A stretch of 64,000 nucleotides of DNA from Microlunatus elymi (GCF_007362775.1 NZ_CP041692.1:4588001-4652000), one strand, 5' to 3'. Shown: positions 42,438 through 52,057, numbered from the stretch's first letter. Numbers and translations are program-made. Notes: a model not told the origin generated them from the letters alone.

Positions 42438-43661
42438 ATGAAGCATTCCGTTCCCATCTCGCGTCCCTTCTCAACGTCACGCAGGGGCGCGTTGGCCGGC
42501 GGTCTCGGCCTGGCAGCGGTCGCCGCCACCGGCTGGCAGGCGGCGCCGTCTGCACACGCCGACGGGACCACCGCACCGGCCCACGGCCGCTTGCCCGCCC
42601 ATCTGATCCGTGCGCAGCAGGCGTACAACGCGCTGCAGAAGTACTTCTACGACCCGGACAGCCACTTCTATCTGGAGCAGTACCCGTACACCGACGGCAA
42701 CCCGTGGAGCTACGTCTGGCCGTTCGGCCAGGCCATGGTGGCCACCCAGGTGATGTCCGGCATTCCCGGCATCGGCCGCCGCTACCGTTCCGACGTCGAC
42801 GATCGCTTCCGCGCGCTGGAGGCGTACTGGAACAACCAGACCGATCCGCCGGGCTACGACTCCTACCTGCGGCCGCCGGCCGGGCAGGGCGGCGACAAGT
42901 TCTACGACGACAACGAGTGGCTCGGGCTGGGCTTCCTGCTCCGGCACAACCTGAACGGTCGCGGCGACCGCACCGCGCTGACCAAGGCCGAGCAGATCTT
43001 CGATCTGGTCACCTACGGCTGGGACACCGACGCCAGTCATCCCTGTCCTGGTGGGGTTTTCTGGACCCAGGCCAGTTGGAGTCACGACCGCAACACGGTG
43101 TCGAACGCGCCCGGTGCGGAGATCGGGCTGCGGCTGTATCTGCTGACCGGCAAGAGGTCCTACCTGGACTGGTCGCTCAAGATGTACGACTGGGTGCGCA
43201 GCTATCTGCTCGCGCCGAACGAGCTCTACTGGGACAACGTGCACATGGACGGCAGCATCGACCGGACCCAGTGGTCGTACAACCAGGGCGTGATGATCGG
43301 CGCCGGGGCGCTGCTCTACCGGGCCACCGGCCGGCGGCAATATCTTGATCAAGCTCGGCGTACGGCTGCTGCCGCACTCGACTTCTACGCCGCTGACGAG
43401 CACTACTTCGACCAGCCGGCCGAGTTCAACGCGATCTTCTTCGCCAACCTGCTGCAGTTGTCCACGATCGCCCCGGATCGCTTGTACCAGAAGGCGATCC
43501 GTTGGTACGCCGACCAGTCCTATCAGCGCTACCGCGACCCGGCCACCGGGCTCTACCGCTTCGACGGCGACAACCCGGTGACCCTGCTGCACCAGTCCGC
43601 GATGGTCCGGATCGAGGGCATGCTGTCCTGGAGCCCGCGCGACTACCGCAAACTAACCTGA
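42438..43661 (+). CDS. Secreted GH76 family alpha-1,6-mannanase-like glycosidase
   Basis: A 407-residue protein. ATG 42438 has GAGGAG 7 bases upstream and opens a Tat-type signal (STSRRGALAGGLGLAAVAAT, with a cleavage site near AHA). The GH76-like (alpha/alpha)6 barrel shows YNALQKYFYDPDSHFYLEQY, YDDNEWLGLGFLLR (tandem acidic DD near the active site), TQWSYNQGVMIGAGALLYRA and EFNAIFFANLLQL. GH76 enzymes cut alpha-1,6-mannan backbones, as in yeast mannan or mycobacterial glycans. It is exported while GH92 appears internal, consistent with outside cleavage and inside trimming. Confidence 0.87.
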   Translation: MKHSVPISRPFSTSRRGALAGGLGLAAVAATGWQAAPSAHADGTTAPAHGRLPAHLIRAQQAYNALQKYFYDPDSHFYLEQYPYTDGNPWSYVWPFGQAMVATQVMSGIPGIGRRYRSDVDDRFRALEAYWNNQTDPPGYDSYLRPPAGQGGDKFYDDNEWLGLGFLLRHNLNGRGDRTALTKAEQIFDLVTYGWDTDASHPCPGGVFWTQASWSHDRNTVSNAPGAEIGLRLYLLTGKRSYLDWSLKMYDWVRSYLLAPNELYWDNVHMDGSIDRTQWSYNQGVMIGAGALLYRATGRRQYLDQARRTAAAALDFYAADEHYFDQPAEFNAIFFANLLQLSTIAPDRLYQKAIRWYADQSYQRYRDPATGLYRFDGDNPVTLLHQSAMVRIEGMLSWSPRDYRKLT

Positions 43662-43666
43662 CCCAC

Positions 43667-43720
43667 CCGAGTTGTCAGTCGCTGGTTTGGCTATAGCAAC
43701 ACCAGCGATTGACAAGTCGG
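43667..43720. repeat. Inverted repeat between convergent genes (CTTGTCA family copy 2)
   Basis: Arms at 43667-43686 (CCGAGTTGTCAGTCGCTGGT) and 43701-43720 (ACCAGCGATTGACAAGTCGG) pair with two mismatches around a 14-base loop containing CTAT. It shares CCGACTTGTCA / TGACAAGTCGG ends with the element at 3050-3105. It lies between the 3' ends of the GH76 and pyruvate carboxylase genes and probably serves as a two-way terminator. Confidence 0.75.
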
Positions 43721-46700
43721 CTAGGAGAGGACGAGGACGAGGTCGCCGCCCTCGACCTGCTGGACACCACCGATCGCCAACCGCTGTACGACGCCGGCCT
43801 TCGGGGCGGTGATGGATGCCTCCATCTTCATCGCCTCGATGGTCGCGACGGTGGCGCCGGCCTCGACCCGGTCGCCCTCGGCGACCTTGAGGCTCACCAC
43901 GCCGGAGAACGGTGCCGCGACGTGATTCGGGTTGTTCGGGTCGGCCTGTTCGGCGGCCTTGATGTCGACCTTGATCGAGTTGTCCCGGACCCGGATCGGC
44001 CGCAGTTGGCCGTTCAGCGTGCACATCACCGTCCGCAGGCCGCGCTCGTCGGCCTCGCCGATCGCTTCCAGGCCGAGGATCACGCTGACCCCGCGGCCGA
44101 TCCGGGCCACGTGCTCGGTCTCCGGCTGCAGCCCGTAGAGGAAGTCGGCGGTGTCCAGCCGGTTGATGTCGCCGTAGTCCTCGCGGCCGGCCAGGTAGTC
44201 CTTGGTCGGTCCCGGGAAGAGCAGCCGATTCAACGTGTGGCGGGCGGTCGCGCCGCCCTCGTCCAGCGCCTTCTCGTCCTCCGGGCTGAGCGTCTCCTCC
44301 CGGATCGGCACCGTACGACCGGCCAGCGCCTTGGTCCGGAACGGCTCCGGCCAGCCACCCGACGGAGTGCCGAGCTCGCCGGCCAGGAAGCCGATCACCG
44401 AGTCCGGGATGTCGTACTTGTTCGGATTCTCCTCGAAGTCCATCGGGTCGGCGCCGACCGCGACCAGGTGCAGCGCAAGATCACCGACCACCTTCGACGA
44501 CGGGGTGACCTTGGTCGGCCGGCCGACGATCTTGTCCGCGGCGGCGTACATCGCCTCGATCTGCTCGAACTTCTCCCCCAGCCCGAGCGCGATCGCCTGC
44601 TGCCGCAGGTTGGACAGCTGCCCGCCGGGAATTTCATGATCGTAAACGCGGCCGGTCGGGCTCGGCAGGCCGGACTCGAACGGCTTGTAGATCCGCCGCA
44701 CCGCTTCCCAGTACGGCTCCAGATCCATCACCTTACGAAGATCAAGATTGGTCGATCGCTCGGTGTTGGCCAGCGCCGCGACCAACGCCGAAGCCGGCGG
44801 CTGGCTGGTGGTCGACGACATCGGCGCACTGGCCACGTCGACCGCGTCCACGCCGGCGTCGACCGCCGCCAGCAGGGTGCCGATCTGGCCACCGGCGGTG
44901 TCGTGGGTGTGCAGGTGCACCGGAAGATCGAATCGCTCCCGCAGTGCGGTCACCAGCTTTCCGGCCGCCGGCGGCCGGAGCAGACCGGCCATGTCCTTGA
45001 TCGCCAGGATGTGCGCCCCCGCAGCGACCGCCTGCTCGGCCAGCCGCAGGTAGTAGTCGAGGGTGTAGATCTTCTCGCCGGGATCGTTCAGGTCGCTGGT
45101 GTAGCAGAGCGCGACCTCGGCCACGGTGGTGTTGGTCTCCAGCACGGCCTCGATCGCCGGCCGCATCTGCTCGACGTCGTTCAGCGCGTCGAAGATGCGG
45201 AAGATGTCGATGCCGGTCCCGGCTGCCTGCTGGACAAAGGATTTCGTCACCTTCGTCGGGTACGGGGTGTAGCCGACGGTGTTGCGTCCGCGCAGCAGCA
45301 TCTGCAGCGCCAGCCCCGGCATGTTGTACCGCAGCGCGGCCAGCCGATCCCACGGATCCTCGTGCAGGAAGCGAAGTGCGACGTCGTAGGTGGCGCCGCC
45401 CCAGCACTCGACCGAGAACAACTCCGGCAGCATCCGGCCGACGTACGGCGCGATCCGCAGCAGATCCTTGGTCCGCACCCGGGTCGCCAGCAGCGACTGA
45501 TGGGCGTCCCGGAAGGTGGTGTCGGTGACCTCGACATGATCACGGGACCGCAGGTCCGCGGCGAAACCGGCCGGACCAAGATCAAGAAGTCGCTGCCGCG
45601 AACCCGACGGCGACGGCGAGGCAAGATCGACGCCCTCCGGCCGCTTCTCACCCGGATCCAGCAGCGTCGGCCGATCGCCGTGCGGCTTGTTGACCGTCAC
45701 CTCGGCGAGATAGCGCAGCAGCTTGGTGCCGCGGTCGCCCGGGGTGCGGGAGTTCAGCAGCTCCGGTCGTTCCTCGATGAAGTGGGTGGAGACGTTGCCC
45801 GCCAGGAACTCCGGATCCTCCAGAACCGCTTGCAGGAAAGGAATGTTGGTGCTGACACCGCGGATCCGGAATTCGGCCAGCGCGCGCCGGGCCCGGGCCA
45901 CCGCGGTGGTGAAGTCACGGCCGCGACAGGTCAGCTTGACCAGCATCGAGTCGAAGTGGGCGCTGATCTCCGCGCCGGTGTCGGCGGTGCCGCCGTCCAA
46001 TCGGACCCCGGCACCGCCGGCGGAACGGTAGGCGGTGATGGTGCCGGTGTCCGGACGGAATCCGTTGGCCGGGTCCTCGGTGGTGATCCGGCACTGCAAA
46101 GCGGCCGCGATGATCTTGATCTCGTCCTGCCGCAGACCAAGATCATCGAGGGTTTCGCCGGCGGCGATCCGCATCTGCGACTGGACCAGATCGACACCGG
46201 TGATCTCCTCGGTCACCGTGTGCTCGACCTGGATTCGCGGGTTCATCTCGATGAAGACGTGTTCACCGGCGCGCGGCCCGTCCGTCTCCACCAGGAATTC
46301 GACCGTGCCGGCGCAGGAGTAGTTCAGCGACTCGGCGAACTTGACCGCGTCGGAGGTGAGCGCCTCCCGCAACTCGGCGCTGATATTCGGCGCCGGAGCG
46401 AGCTCGATCACCTTCTGGTGCCGGCGCTGCAGCGAGCAGTCGCGTTCGAAGAGGTGGATGGTGTTGCCCTGGCCGTCGGCGAGGATCTGCACCTCGATGT
46501 GCCGCGGTCGGCTGACGGCCTGCTCGATGAAGACGGTCGGATCGCCGAAGGCGCTGTCGGCCTCCCGCATCGCCTGGTCCAGGGCATCCCGTAGCTCGCC
46601 CGGCTCGTTCACCCGGCGCATGCCGCGACCGCCGCCACCGGCGACCGCCTTGACGAAGACGGGGAAGCCGATCTGCTCGGCGCCGGCGATCAGCGCGTCG

Positions 46701-47122
46701 ACGTCGGTGGAGGGTTGGGTCGACTGCAGCGTCGGGATGCCGGCCGCGCGGGCAGCACCGATCGCCCGGACCTTGTTGCCGGCCAACTCGAGCACGTCGG
46801 CCGGCGGGCCGATGAACGTGATGCCGGCATCGTCGCAGGCCCGGGCCAGGTCCGGATTCTCACTCAGGAAGCCGTAGCCGGGGTAGATCGCGTCGGCGCC
46901 GCAGGCGGTGGCCGCGCGGACGATCTCGGCCACGTCCAGGTAGGCGCGGACCGGGTGCCCCTTCTCACCGATCAGGTACGCCTCGTCGGCCTTGATCCGG
47001 TGGATCGCGTTGCGATCCTCGTACGGATACACGGCGACCGTCTTGGCCCCGAGCTCGTAGGCAGCACGGAAGGCGCGTACGGCGATCTCCCCGCGATTGG
47101 CAACCAGAACCTTGGCGAACAT
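43721..47122 (-). CDS. pyc: Pyruvate carboxylase
   Basis: A 1133-residue biotin enzyme, full length for the single-chain form. ATG 47122 (MFAKVLVANRGEIAVRAFRA) starts the biotin carboxylase, with GGGGRGMRRV of the ATP-grasp fold and FIEMNPRIQVEHTVTEEITG. The carboxyltransferase begins DTTFRDAHQSLLATRVRT and keeps metal-site HLHTHDTAGG. The biotin carrier at the C-terminus has EAMKMEASI, with the biotinylated lysine. It carboxylates pyruvate to oxaloacetate for anaplerosis. A longer in-frame ORF upstream of 47122 is non-family sequence. Confidence 0.97.
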   Translation of the reverse strand: MFAKVLVANRGEIAVRAFRAAYELGAKTVAVYPYEDRNAIHRIKADEAYLIGEKGHPVRAYLDVAEIVRAATACGADAIYPGYGFLSENPDLARACDDAGITFIGPPADVLELAGNKVRAIGAARAAGIPTLQSTQPSTDVDALIAGAEQIGFPVFVKAVAGGGGRGMRRVNEPGELRDALDQAMREADSAFGDPTVFIEQAVSRPRHIEVQILADGQGNTIHLFERDCSLQRRHQKVIELAPAPNISAELREALTSDAVKFAESLNYSCAGTVEFLVETDGPRAGEHVFIEMNPRIQVEHTVTEEITGVDLVQSQMRIAAGETLDDLGLRQDEIKIIAAALQCRITTEDPANGFRPDTGTITAYRSAGGAGVRLDGGTADTGAEISAHFDSMLVKLTCRGRDFTTAVARARRALAEFRIRGVSTNIPFLQAVLEDPEFLAGNVSTHFIEERPELLNSRTPGDRGTKLLRYLAEVTVNKPHGDRPTLLDPGEKRPEGVDLASPSPSGSRQRLLDLGPAGFAADLRSRDHVEVTDTTFRDAHQSLLATRVRTKDLLRIAPYVGRMLPELFSVECWGGATYDVALRFLHEDPWDRLAALRYNMPGLALQMLLRGRNTVGYTPYPTKVTKSFVQQAAGTGIDIFRIFDALNDVEQMRPAIEAVLETNTTVAEVALCYTSDLNDPGEKIYTLDYYLRLAEQAVAAGAHILAIKDMAGLLRPPAAGKLVTALRERFDLPVHLHTHDTAGGQIGTLLAAVDAGVDAVDVASAPMSSTTSQPPASALVAALANTERSTNLDLRKVMDLEPYWEAVRRIYKPFESGLPSPTGRVYDHEIPGGQLSNLRQQAIALGLGEKFEQIEAMYAAADKIVGRPTKVTPSSKVVGDLALHLVAVGADPMDFEENPNKYDIPDSVIGFLAGELGTPSGGWPEPFRTKALAGRTVPIREETLSPEDEKALDEGGATARHTLNRLLFPGPTKDYLAGREDYGDINRLDTADFLYGLQPETEHVARIGRGVSVILGLEAIGEADERGLRTVMCTLNGQLRPIRVRDNSIKVDIKAAEQADPNNPNHVAAPFSGVVSLKVAEGDRVEAGATVATIEAMKMEASITAPKAGVVQRLAIGGVQQVEGGDLVLVLS

Positions 47123-47279
47123 GGCGACGAATCTAATGGGTCGGACGTGACAGCCCGCACACGGTCCCACAGTGCTGGATTCAGCGGGCCCGCTCGACCC
47201 TGGCTGGCTAGGGCAGCGCCGTACAAGAACACACTGGTGACCAGGCTGCTGGCGGGTCCCGTCCTGACATGATGCCCGG

Positions 47280-48176
47280 GTGATCAACATCCCGGAGACG
47301 TTGGCCGTCGCCACGATCGCCCGCGAAGGTGATGCGGGCCGGAGCTGGATCGACGAGCTGCCGGTCCTGGTGCAGCGGTATCTGACTCGCTGGGCTTGTG
47401 CGCCCAGCGGACCGCCCACCCACGGTGGCGTCGGAATGATCATCCCGGTCGAGTCGCCGTATGGGCCCGCGATGATCAAGATCTCTTTCCGGCATCCCGG
47501 TAACGTCGACGAACCGGCCGCCTTGCAAGCCTGGCAGGGAAACGGGGCCGTACGACTCTACGAGCACGAGCCGGCCGACTTGGCCATGTTGATCGAACGG
47601 GTCGAACAACGCAGTCTCGACCTATCGGCGGACGAGGGCTTGATCGTAGGGGCCGAGCTGTCGGCGCGGTTGGCCATCCGTGCGCCCGCCCGCGTGCCGA
47701 GCTTGGCGAACGACTGTCCCGGCTGGGCCGAACAGCTGCGTGACCAAGATCAACAACTCGGGCACCCGTTGCCGGACCGGGTCATCGACGGCGCGCTGGA
47801 AGTCATCGATGATCTTGGCCGGGATCGGACGGAGACGATGATCCACGGCGACCTGCACGGGCAAAACATCCTGCACGCCGACCGCGGCTGGGTAGTGGTC
47901 GACCCCAAGGGCCGATCCGGAACCGGCGGCTTCGATGCGATGACGATGTGCCTGTACCGGCACGAAGAGCTGCTGGGCGCACCGGACCCGGTCGCCGAGC
48001 TACGCCGCCGGATCACCATCTTCGCCGAGGCCGCCGGGGTGGACACCGCGCTTGCGATCCGATGCACCCAGGCCCGCCTGACCAGCTCAGCGCTGTGGGA
48101 CCTGCTGCATGCCAACACACCGATCCAGCAGCAGTGGGCCCGAATCGCCGCGGACGCCGCCCAATCGCTGCTCTGA
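47280..48176 (+). CDS. APH(6)-like phosphotransferase family protein (paralogue)
   Basis: A 298-residue kinase-fold protein from GTG 47280. Catalytic MIHGDLHGQNILHADRGWVV and metal-binding VVDPKGRSGTGGFDAM match the streptomycin/hydroxyurea phosphotransferase group. The DPKG replaces the DPKP seen in the copy at 30317-31228. Substrate unknown. It is intact, but begins a region where related genes are truncated. Confidence 0.85.
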   Translation: MINIPETLAVATIAREGDAGRSWIDELPVLVQRYLTRWACAPSGPPTHGGVGMIIPVESPYGPAMIKISFRHPGNVDEPAALQAWQGNGAVRLYEHEPADLAMLIERVEQRSLDLSADEGLIVGAELSARLAIRAPARVPSLANDCPGWAEQLRDQDQQLGHPLPDRVIDGALEVIDDLGRDRTETMIHGDLHGQNILHADRGWVVVDPKGRSGTGGFDAMTMCLYRHEELLGAPDPVAELRRRITIFAEAAGVDTALAIRCTQARLTSSALWDLLHANTPIQQQWARIAADAAQSLL

Positions 48177-48215
48177 TCGAACGTCCAACGCGCAAGCTGA
48201 GAGCCATGCTGTTGT

Positions 48216-48690
48216 CTAGCGTGGAGATAGCCGGCGTAGAAGGTCGGGCCAGGAGTCCGGTACCCCGCTGGAGATGAATGCGAGGATGTCGAGCAGTGTC
48301 GCCTGCCGTGGCGCTGCCCAGTTTCGGTCTTCCGATGTGGAGGGTTGTTTCAAGAGAATGGCCAGTGCCAGATACAGGTGGAACCACAAGGCGTCCCGCT
48401 CAAGCGACAGCTCATTGTCGTGGTCGTGTAGTGGCGGCGTGGCGACGTTGACCGCTGATCGGTAACCGGACACGAGGTCGGGTAGGGCTCGAAGCGGCAG
48501 ACCGACAAGAACGCGGGCTCGGGATCCCCATTCGGCACAGCCCCAGTCCAATAGTGCGGTTACGCGTCCTTGTCGGTCGATGATCAGGTTCGATGGGATG
48601 ACGTCGCGGTGGAGCAGCACCGGGTCTGCGTGTGAGGGGCCGTCTGGCTTCAGCAGGTCGAATTGCTCGAGGAGCCAACCGGACTGGGCA
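48216..48690 (-). pseudogene. APH-family phosphotransferase, 5'-truncated fragment
   Basis: The surviving C-terminal part has the catalytic segment LLHRDVIPSNLIIDRQGRVT and metal-binding ALLDWGCAEWGSRA, then a helical tail ending LLRRLSPR. The N-terminal lobe is missing. A GTG at 48716 could give 166 residues, but its first residues lie in the opposing fragment. It meets another truncated APH gene head to head near 48690. Confidence 0.75.
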
Positions 48691-49159
48691 GTCCCTACAA
48701 CAGCCCTGGCTGGCACAGGATCAATTGGCCCAACGACTGGCCGTCAGTGACCTCGATTGGTCAGCCGTCGATGTCGACGCACGGTTCCCGGCAATCTGGG
48801 CCCGACGCGACAACTACCTGGCGCAGCTGTCGAACCTGCAAAGGAGCATCGCGCACGGAGACTTCAGCGTCGGAAATCTTCACACCGACGAAGCTGGGGT
48901 GATCGCGCTGGACTGGGCAACGCTCGGTTCATCGCCGGTCGGGTTCGACCTGGCGCACCTGGCGCTGTCGACCCAGGCTGAGTCGCTGCTACCGGTCTAT
49001 CTTGATGGGCTCAACGGGCAATTCGACGCTGATCACGTCGAGCGGGGATACCGAACCGCCGTATGCCTCGTAGGTGCCAGCAGAGCCCACTGGATGGCAA
49101 CTCGATCGAAAGCGCTCCCACCGACCTATGCCGACTTCATCGCGGGGCATCAACTCTGA
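48680..49159 (+). pseudogene. APH-family phosphotransferase, 5'-truncated fragment
   Basis: About 160 codons on the opposite strand to the fragment at 48216-48690. It keeps SIAHGDFSVGNLHTDEAGVI and ALDWATLGSSPVGFDLAHLA, the catalytic and metal-binding motifs, but no N-terminal nucleotide-binding lobe. The open frame extends left to 48632, yet that part is antisense to the other fragment and shows no homology. The head-to-head pair implies a deletion or inversion junction near 48680-48700. Confidence 0.75.
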
Positions 49160-49281
49160 GAATGCACGGTCATGGATCCCTTCTGACGTGGGTTCGTGTT
49201 ACGGCCGGAATGGCGACTCGCTGGCGGCGTCCTGGGTCCTTCTCCTGCCACGCAATCTACATATCGTCTACACTCGTTCGT

Positions 49282-49518
49282 ATGGCTTCCGAGGACACCA
49301 CAACGGTCCGGGTTCGCCGGCCGGATTCCGAGCGACTCCGGTCGATGGCCCGAGAGCGCCACACCACCGTCATCGACGTGCTCCATGCGGCCGTCGACGC
49401 TTTGGAGCGCCGGGATTTCCAGCTCGGGCTGAACCAGGACTATCAGCGGCTACGTGCCGATCCCGAGCTCTGGCAACAGTATTTGGCCGAGCGTCAGGAA
49501 TGGGATGGGCTGGCTTGA
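49282..49518 (+). CDS. Antitoxin of MazEF-type module
   Basis: A 78-residue protein from ATG 49282: MASEDTTTVRVRRPDSERLR, a ribbon-helix-helix-like N-terminus, then a helix and an acidic C-terminal tail (LRADPELWQQYLAERQEWDG) suited to binding a MazF toxin. The repeated TCTACA motifs in the 20 bases upstream may form a promoter or operator. It overlaps the toxin frame by 19 bp. Confidence 0.78.
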   Translation: MASEDTTTVRVRRPDSERLRSMARERHTTVIDVLHAAVDALERRDFQLGLNQDYQRLRADPELWQQYLAERQEWDGLA

Positions 49519-49850
49519 TCTGGCGCGGGGAGCTGTACAGCGTCGACCTCGGCCAGCCGGTCGGGCACGAACCCGCTTTTACCCGCCCTGCCGTTGTGGT
49601 TTCTGCTGACATCCTCAACAACGGTTCCGGCGGACTCGTGGTGGTGGTGCCCGTTACGTCGGCTGACTATCGGCTACGAAGTCACATCGAAATCGAGCCT
49701 GGCAGCAGCGGCTTGGATCACACGTCCTACGCCCGCTGCGATCAGCTCCGGGTGGTCTCCACCGAGCGCCTGATGACGCGTCAGGGAAAGCTCGGACCCG
49801 CGGAGATGCAATCCATCGACCATGCGATGCGGTTCGTACTCGACCTGTGA
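49500..49850 (+). CDS. MazF/PemK-type endoribonuclease toxin
   Basis: About 116 residues. The MazF core reads IWRGELYSVDLGQPVGHEPA, FTRPAVVVSADILNNGSGGL, VVVVPVTSADYRLRSHIEIE and SYARCDQLRVVSTERLMTR, the last holding the conserved Arg/Ser/Thr region. ATG 49500 and TTG 49515 are both possible starts; the former overlaps the antitoxin by 19 bp. It should cleave mRNA or rRNA when released. Confidence 0.9.
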   Translation: MGWAGLIWRGELYSVDLGQPVGHEPAFTRPAVVVSADILNNGSGGLVVVVPVTSADYRLRSHIEIEPGSSGLDHTSYARCDQLRVVSTERLMTRQGKLGPAEMQSIDHAMRFVLDL

Positions 49851-49953
49851 CCCGTTTGCGGATCCCCTGCGGACGTTCCCGAGCTGTCCACCGGCCTGTC
49901 CGGTAAGGGACCGCTGTGGGCGTCGCCGGTCGCATCCGCAGCGGTCCCTCGGG

Positions 49954-50217
49954 ATGACGTTGCCATCGGGCGCGAGTCTGCACTTGAGTGAGCACAACGG
50001 CGACGGCACTCCACGGAGCATTCTGCTGGTGCCGGTGGAGGACCTGGACCGAGAGGTTGCAGAGATGACCGCCTCCGGGTGGGGTGCGCCGCCGACGATC
50101 GAAGAGTCCCGGATGGGCCGAAGCATCATCGTGCATGATTCGACGGGCAATCGGATCGTGTTCGTGTCGACACTGGCTGTTGGTCATCGATACTCCGACG
50201 AGTCCCTCCGATTGTGA
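49954..50217 (+). pseudogene. VOC/glyoxalase-family protein, C-terminal fragment
   Basis: About 87 codons, MTLPSGASLHLSEHNGDGTP, then VEDLDREVAEMTASGW and IIVHDSTGNRIVFVSTLA, match the second half of small glyoxalase/bleomycin-resistance-like proteins. The first beta-alpha module is absent: the frame continues upstream only through unrelated Arg/Pro-rich sequence. It overlaps the next fragment as GTGA. Confidence 0.6.
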
Positions 50218-50453
50218 ACGAGGTGATGTTGCCGCTGCCGCCTGCTGCTGCCGTCAATCGATTCACATCGTTCAGTTGGTGGCATGACTACGATCTGACA
50301 GACGACAGTCATGTCTCGATCGATGACGGTGCAGTCGTCTTTCACGACCCCGACAGTTCGTTCTCGATCGGCCGTGTGATGGCCTGGGAGCCCGGAGCAC
50401 GATATGCCCAGTGGCGCTCAACGCCCGTAATTGATCATCGCTCCACCAGATAG
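50214..50453 (+). pseudogene. SRPBCC (AHSA1-like) protein, N-terminal fragment
   Basis: From GTG 50214 the protein MNEVMLPLPPAAAVNRFTSF, then SWWHDYDLT and SSFSIGRVMAWEPGARYAQW follows the first half of AHSA1-type START domains. The 3' half is lost. The last residues run antisense into the end of the MaoC gene, so a deletion has fused this fragment to MaoC. The pair VOC plus SRPBCC is common and seems to be a remnant of one locus. Confidence 0.6.
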
Positions 50454-50875
50454 ATGTGGGTGAGTGCCAGCACCGTCTCGCCGTCCTGATTGGCGACGGT
50501 GACGAGCTCGTCCACGAAACCGGCATCGTCGCGACGAGGATGATCACGCTTGCCGGTGATCTCGGCGCTGACGGTGATGGTGTCGCCGATGTGCACCGGT
50601 CGGATGAATCTGATCTTGTCGTAGCCGTAACTGAAGGCGCGCGGGTTGATGTCGCCGGCGGTCATCCCGACCGCGATCGACACGATCAGCGTGCCGTGAG
50701 CGATCCGCTGGCCGAACGGCTGACCCGCACACCACTCGGCGTCGACGTGGTGCGGGAACCAGTCGCCGGTCTGACCGGCATGCAGCACGATGTCGGCCTC
50801 GGTGATCGTTCGCCCGGTGGTCGTCCTGGTCTCGCCGATCTCGAAGTCGGTGAAACTCCTACTGACCGTCTGCAT
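50435..50875 (-). CDS. MaoC family dehydratase
   Basis: A 146-residue hotdog-fold hydratase. The hydratase motif with the Asp/His pair is recognisable in [20 protein letters not shown] and [17 protein letters not shown], followed by [20 protein letters not shown]. It hydrates enoyl-CoA-type substrates; the exact one is unknown. It lies 45 bp from the M20 peptidase gene on the same strand and may be co-transcribed with it. Confidence 0.92.
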   Translation of the reverse strand: MQTVSRSFTDFEIGETRTTTGRTITEADIVLHAGQTGDWFPHHVDAEWCAGQPFGQRIAHGTLIVSIAVGMTAGDINPRAFSYGYDKIRFIRPVHIGDTITVSAEITGKRDHPRRDDAGFVDELVTVANQDGETVLALTHIYLVER

Positions 50876-50920
50876 GTCTCACCTCAACGTCGGGGGTCGT
50901 TGTCTGCCCAAAGCCGATCA

Positions 50921-52057
50921 TCAGTCAGCCAGTAGCTGATCCTTGATCAACACGGCCAGAAGCGCTGTCCTGGCAGGGATCTTCTCCACCAGTACGTGCT
51001 CGTCGTCGGCGTGCGCACCGCCACCGACGGCACCCAGACCGTCGAGAGTGGGGACGCCGATGCCGGCGGTGAAGTTACCGTCCGACGCGCCGCCGACGGC
51101 CATCGATTCGAGCGAGCCGAGGCCCTCGGCTTCGGCCAGCTTCACCGCCCGATCGAACAGTGCCGCCGATGCGCTGCCGGGTAGCGGCGGCCGGTTCGGG
51201 CGGCCGCCGATGATCAACTCGGCACCCGGCAGCTGCGGCTCGAGCGCATGCATGTCGTTGTCGACTCGTTGCTGCTCCCCCTTGCTGCGAACCCGGACGT
51301 CGACCTTGATCTCGGCTCGGGCCGGCACCGTGTTGGTGGTGGTACCGGCAGACAACACGGTCGGCGTCACTGTCGTCCCAAGATCAGCATTGCCTAGTTG
51401 GGCGATCCTGAGAACCTGGTGCGCCAGTTCGATGCCGGCGTTGATGCCCTTCTCCGGTTCGAGTCCGGCATGGGCGGCTCGGCCGGTGATCTTGATCTGG
51501 TAGTCCGAGGTGCCCTTACGTTCGGTCTTGATCGCGCCACCCGGTCCGGATGCCTCCAACACGAACGCGGCCCGGCATCCGGCGGCCTCGGTCTCGATCA
51601 ACTTCCGCGAGGTGCGGGAGCCGATCTCCTCGTCCGCCGTGACCAACAGCGTCACCCCGTCGACCGAGCTGCCGTCCTCGATCAGCAGCCGAATCCCCAA
51701 CAGGGCTTGCAGAATCCCGGTGATCATGTCGAAGCAACCCGGACCGCGGATCACGCCGTCGACCAGGCTCCACGGATCCTCACCCCAGGAACCGATCGGC
51801 CAGACGGTGTCGTGATGGGCCAAGATCACCACCTTGCGCGGTCCGTCACCGAGGCGCCAGACCAGATGCGGCCGACCCTCGACGTCGACCCGCTCCGGTT
51901 CGACGCCGAGATACTTGGCGCCGATCTCGGCCACCAGGTCGGCACTGCGGCGTACCGCTTCAAGATCATCGGACGGCGACTCCAGCCGCACCAACGCCTC
52001 GATGTCCTTGATCAACTCGGGCAACCGCTGCTCGGCCCGCACCGCCAACTCAGTCAC
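50921..52057 (-). CDS. M20 family metallopeptidase (CPG2-like)
   Basis: A 378-residue di-zinc peptidase from GTG 52057. Metal ligands are VVILAHHDTVWPIGSWG, GPGCFDMITGILQALLG (bridging Asp), LVTADEEIGSRTSR (catalytic and metal Glu) and GGGAHADDEHVLVEK. The dimerisation domain inserts with TSDYQIKITGRAAHAGLEPE. Its layout resembles glutamate carboxypeptidase. No signal peptide, so it acts in the cytoplasm on small peptides or N-acyl amino acids. Confidence 0.92.
   Translation of the reverse strand: MTELAVRAEQRLPELIKDIEALVRLESPSDDLEAVRRSADLVAEIGAKYLGVEPERVDVEGRPHLVWRLGDGPRKVVILAHHDTVWPIGSWGEDPWSLVDGVIRGPGCFDMITGILQALLGIRLLIEDGSSVDGVTLLVTADEEIGSRTSRKLIETEAAGCRAAFVLEASGPGGAIKTERKGTSDYQIKITGRAAHAGLEPEKGINAGIELAHQVLRIAQLGNADLGTTVTPTVLSAGTTTNTVPARAEIKVDVRVRSKGEQQRVDNDMHALEPQLPGAELIIGGRPNRPPLPGSASAALFDRAVKLAEAEGLGSLESMAVGGASDGNFTAGIGVPTLDGLGAVGGGAHADDEHVLVEKIPARTALLAVLIKDQLLAD

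Noticed and set aside
43709-46594. 961-residue plus-strand frame
   Set aside because: It lies wholly antisense to pyruvate carboxylase. Long antisense frames are expected in very GC-rich genes.
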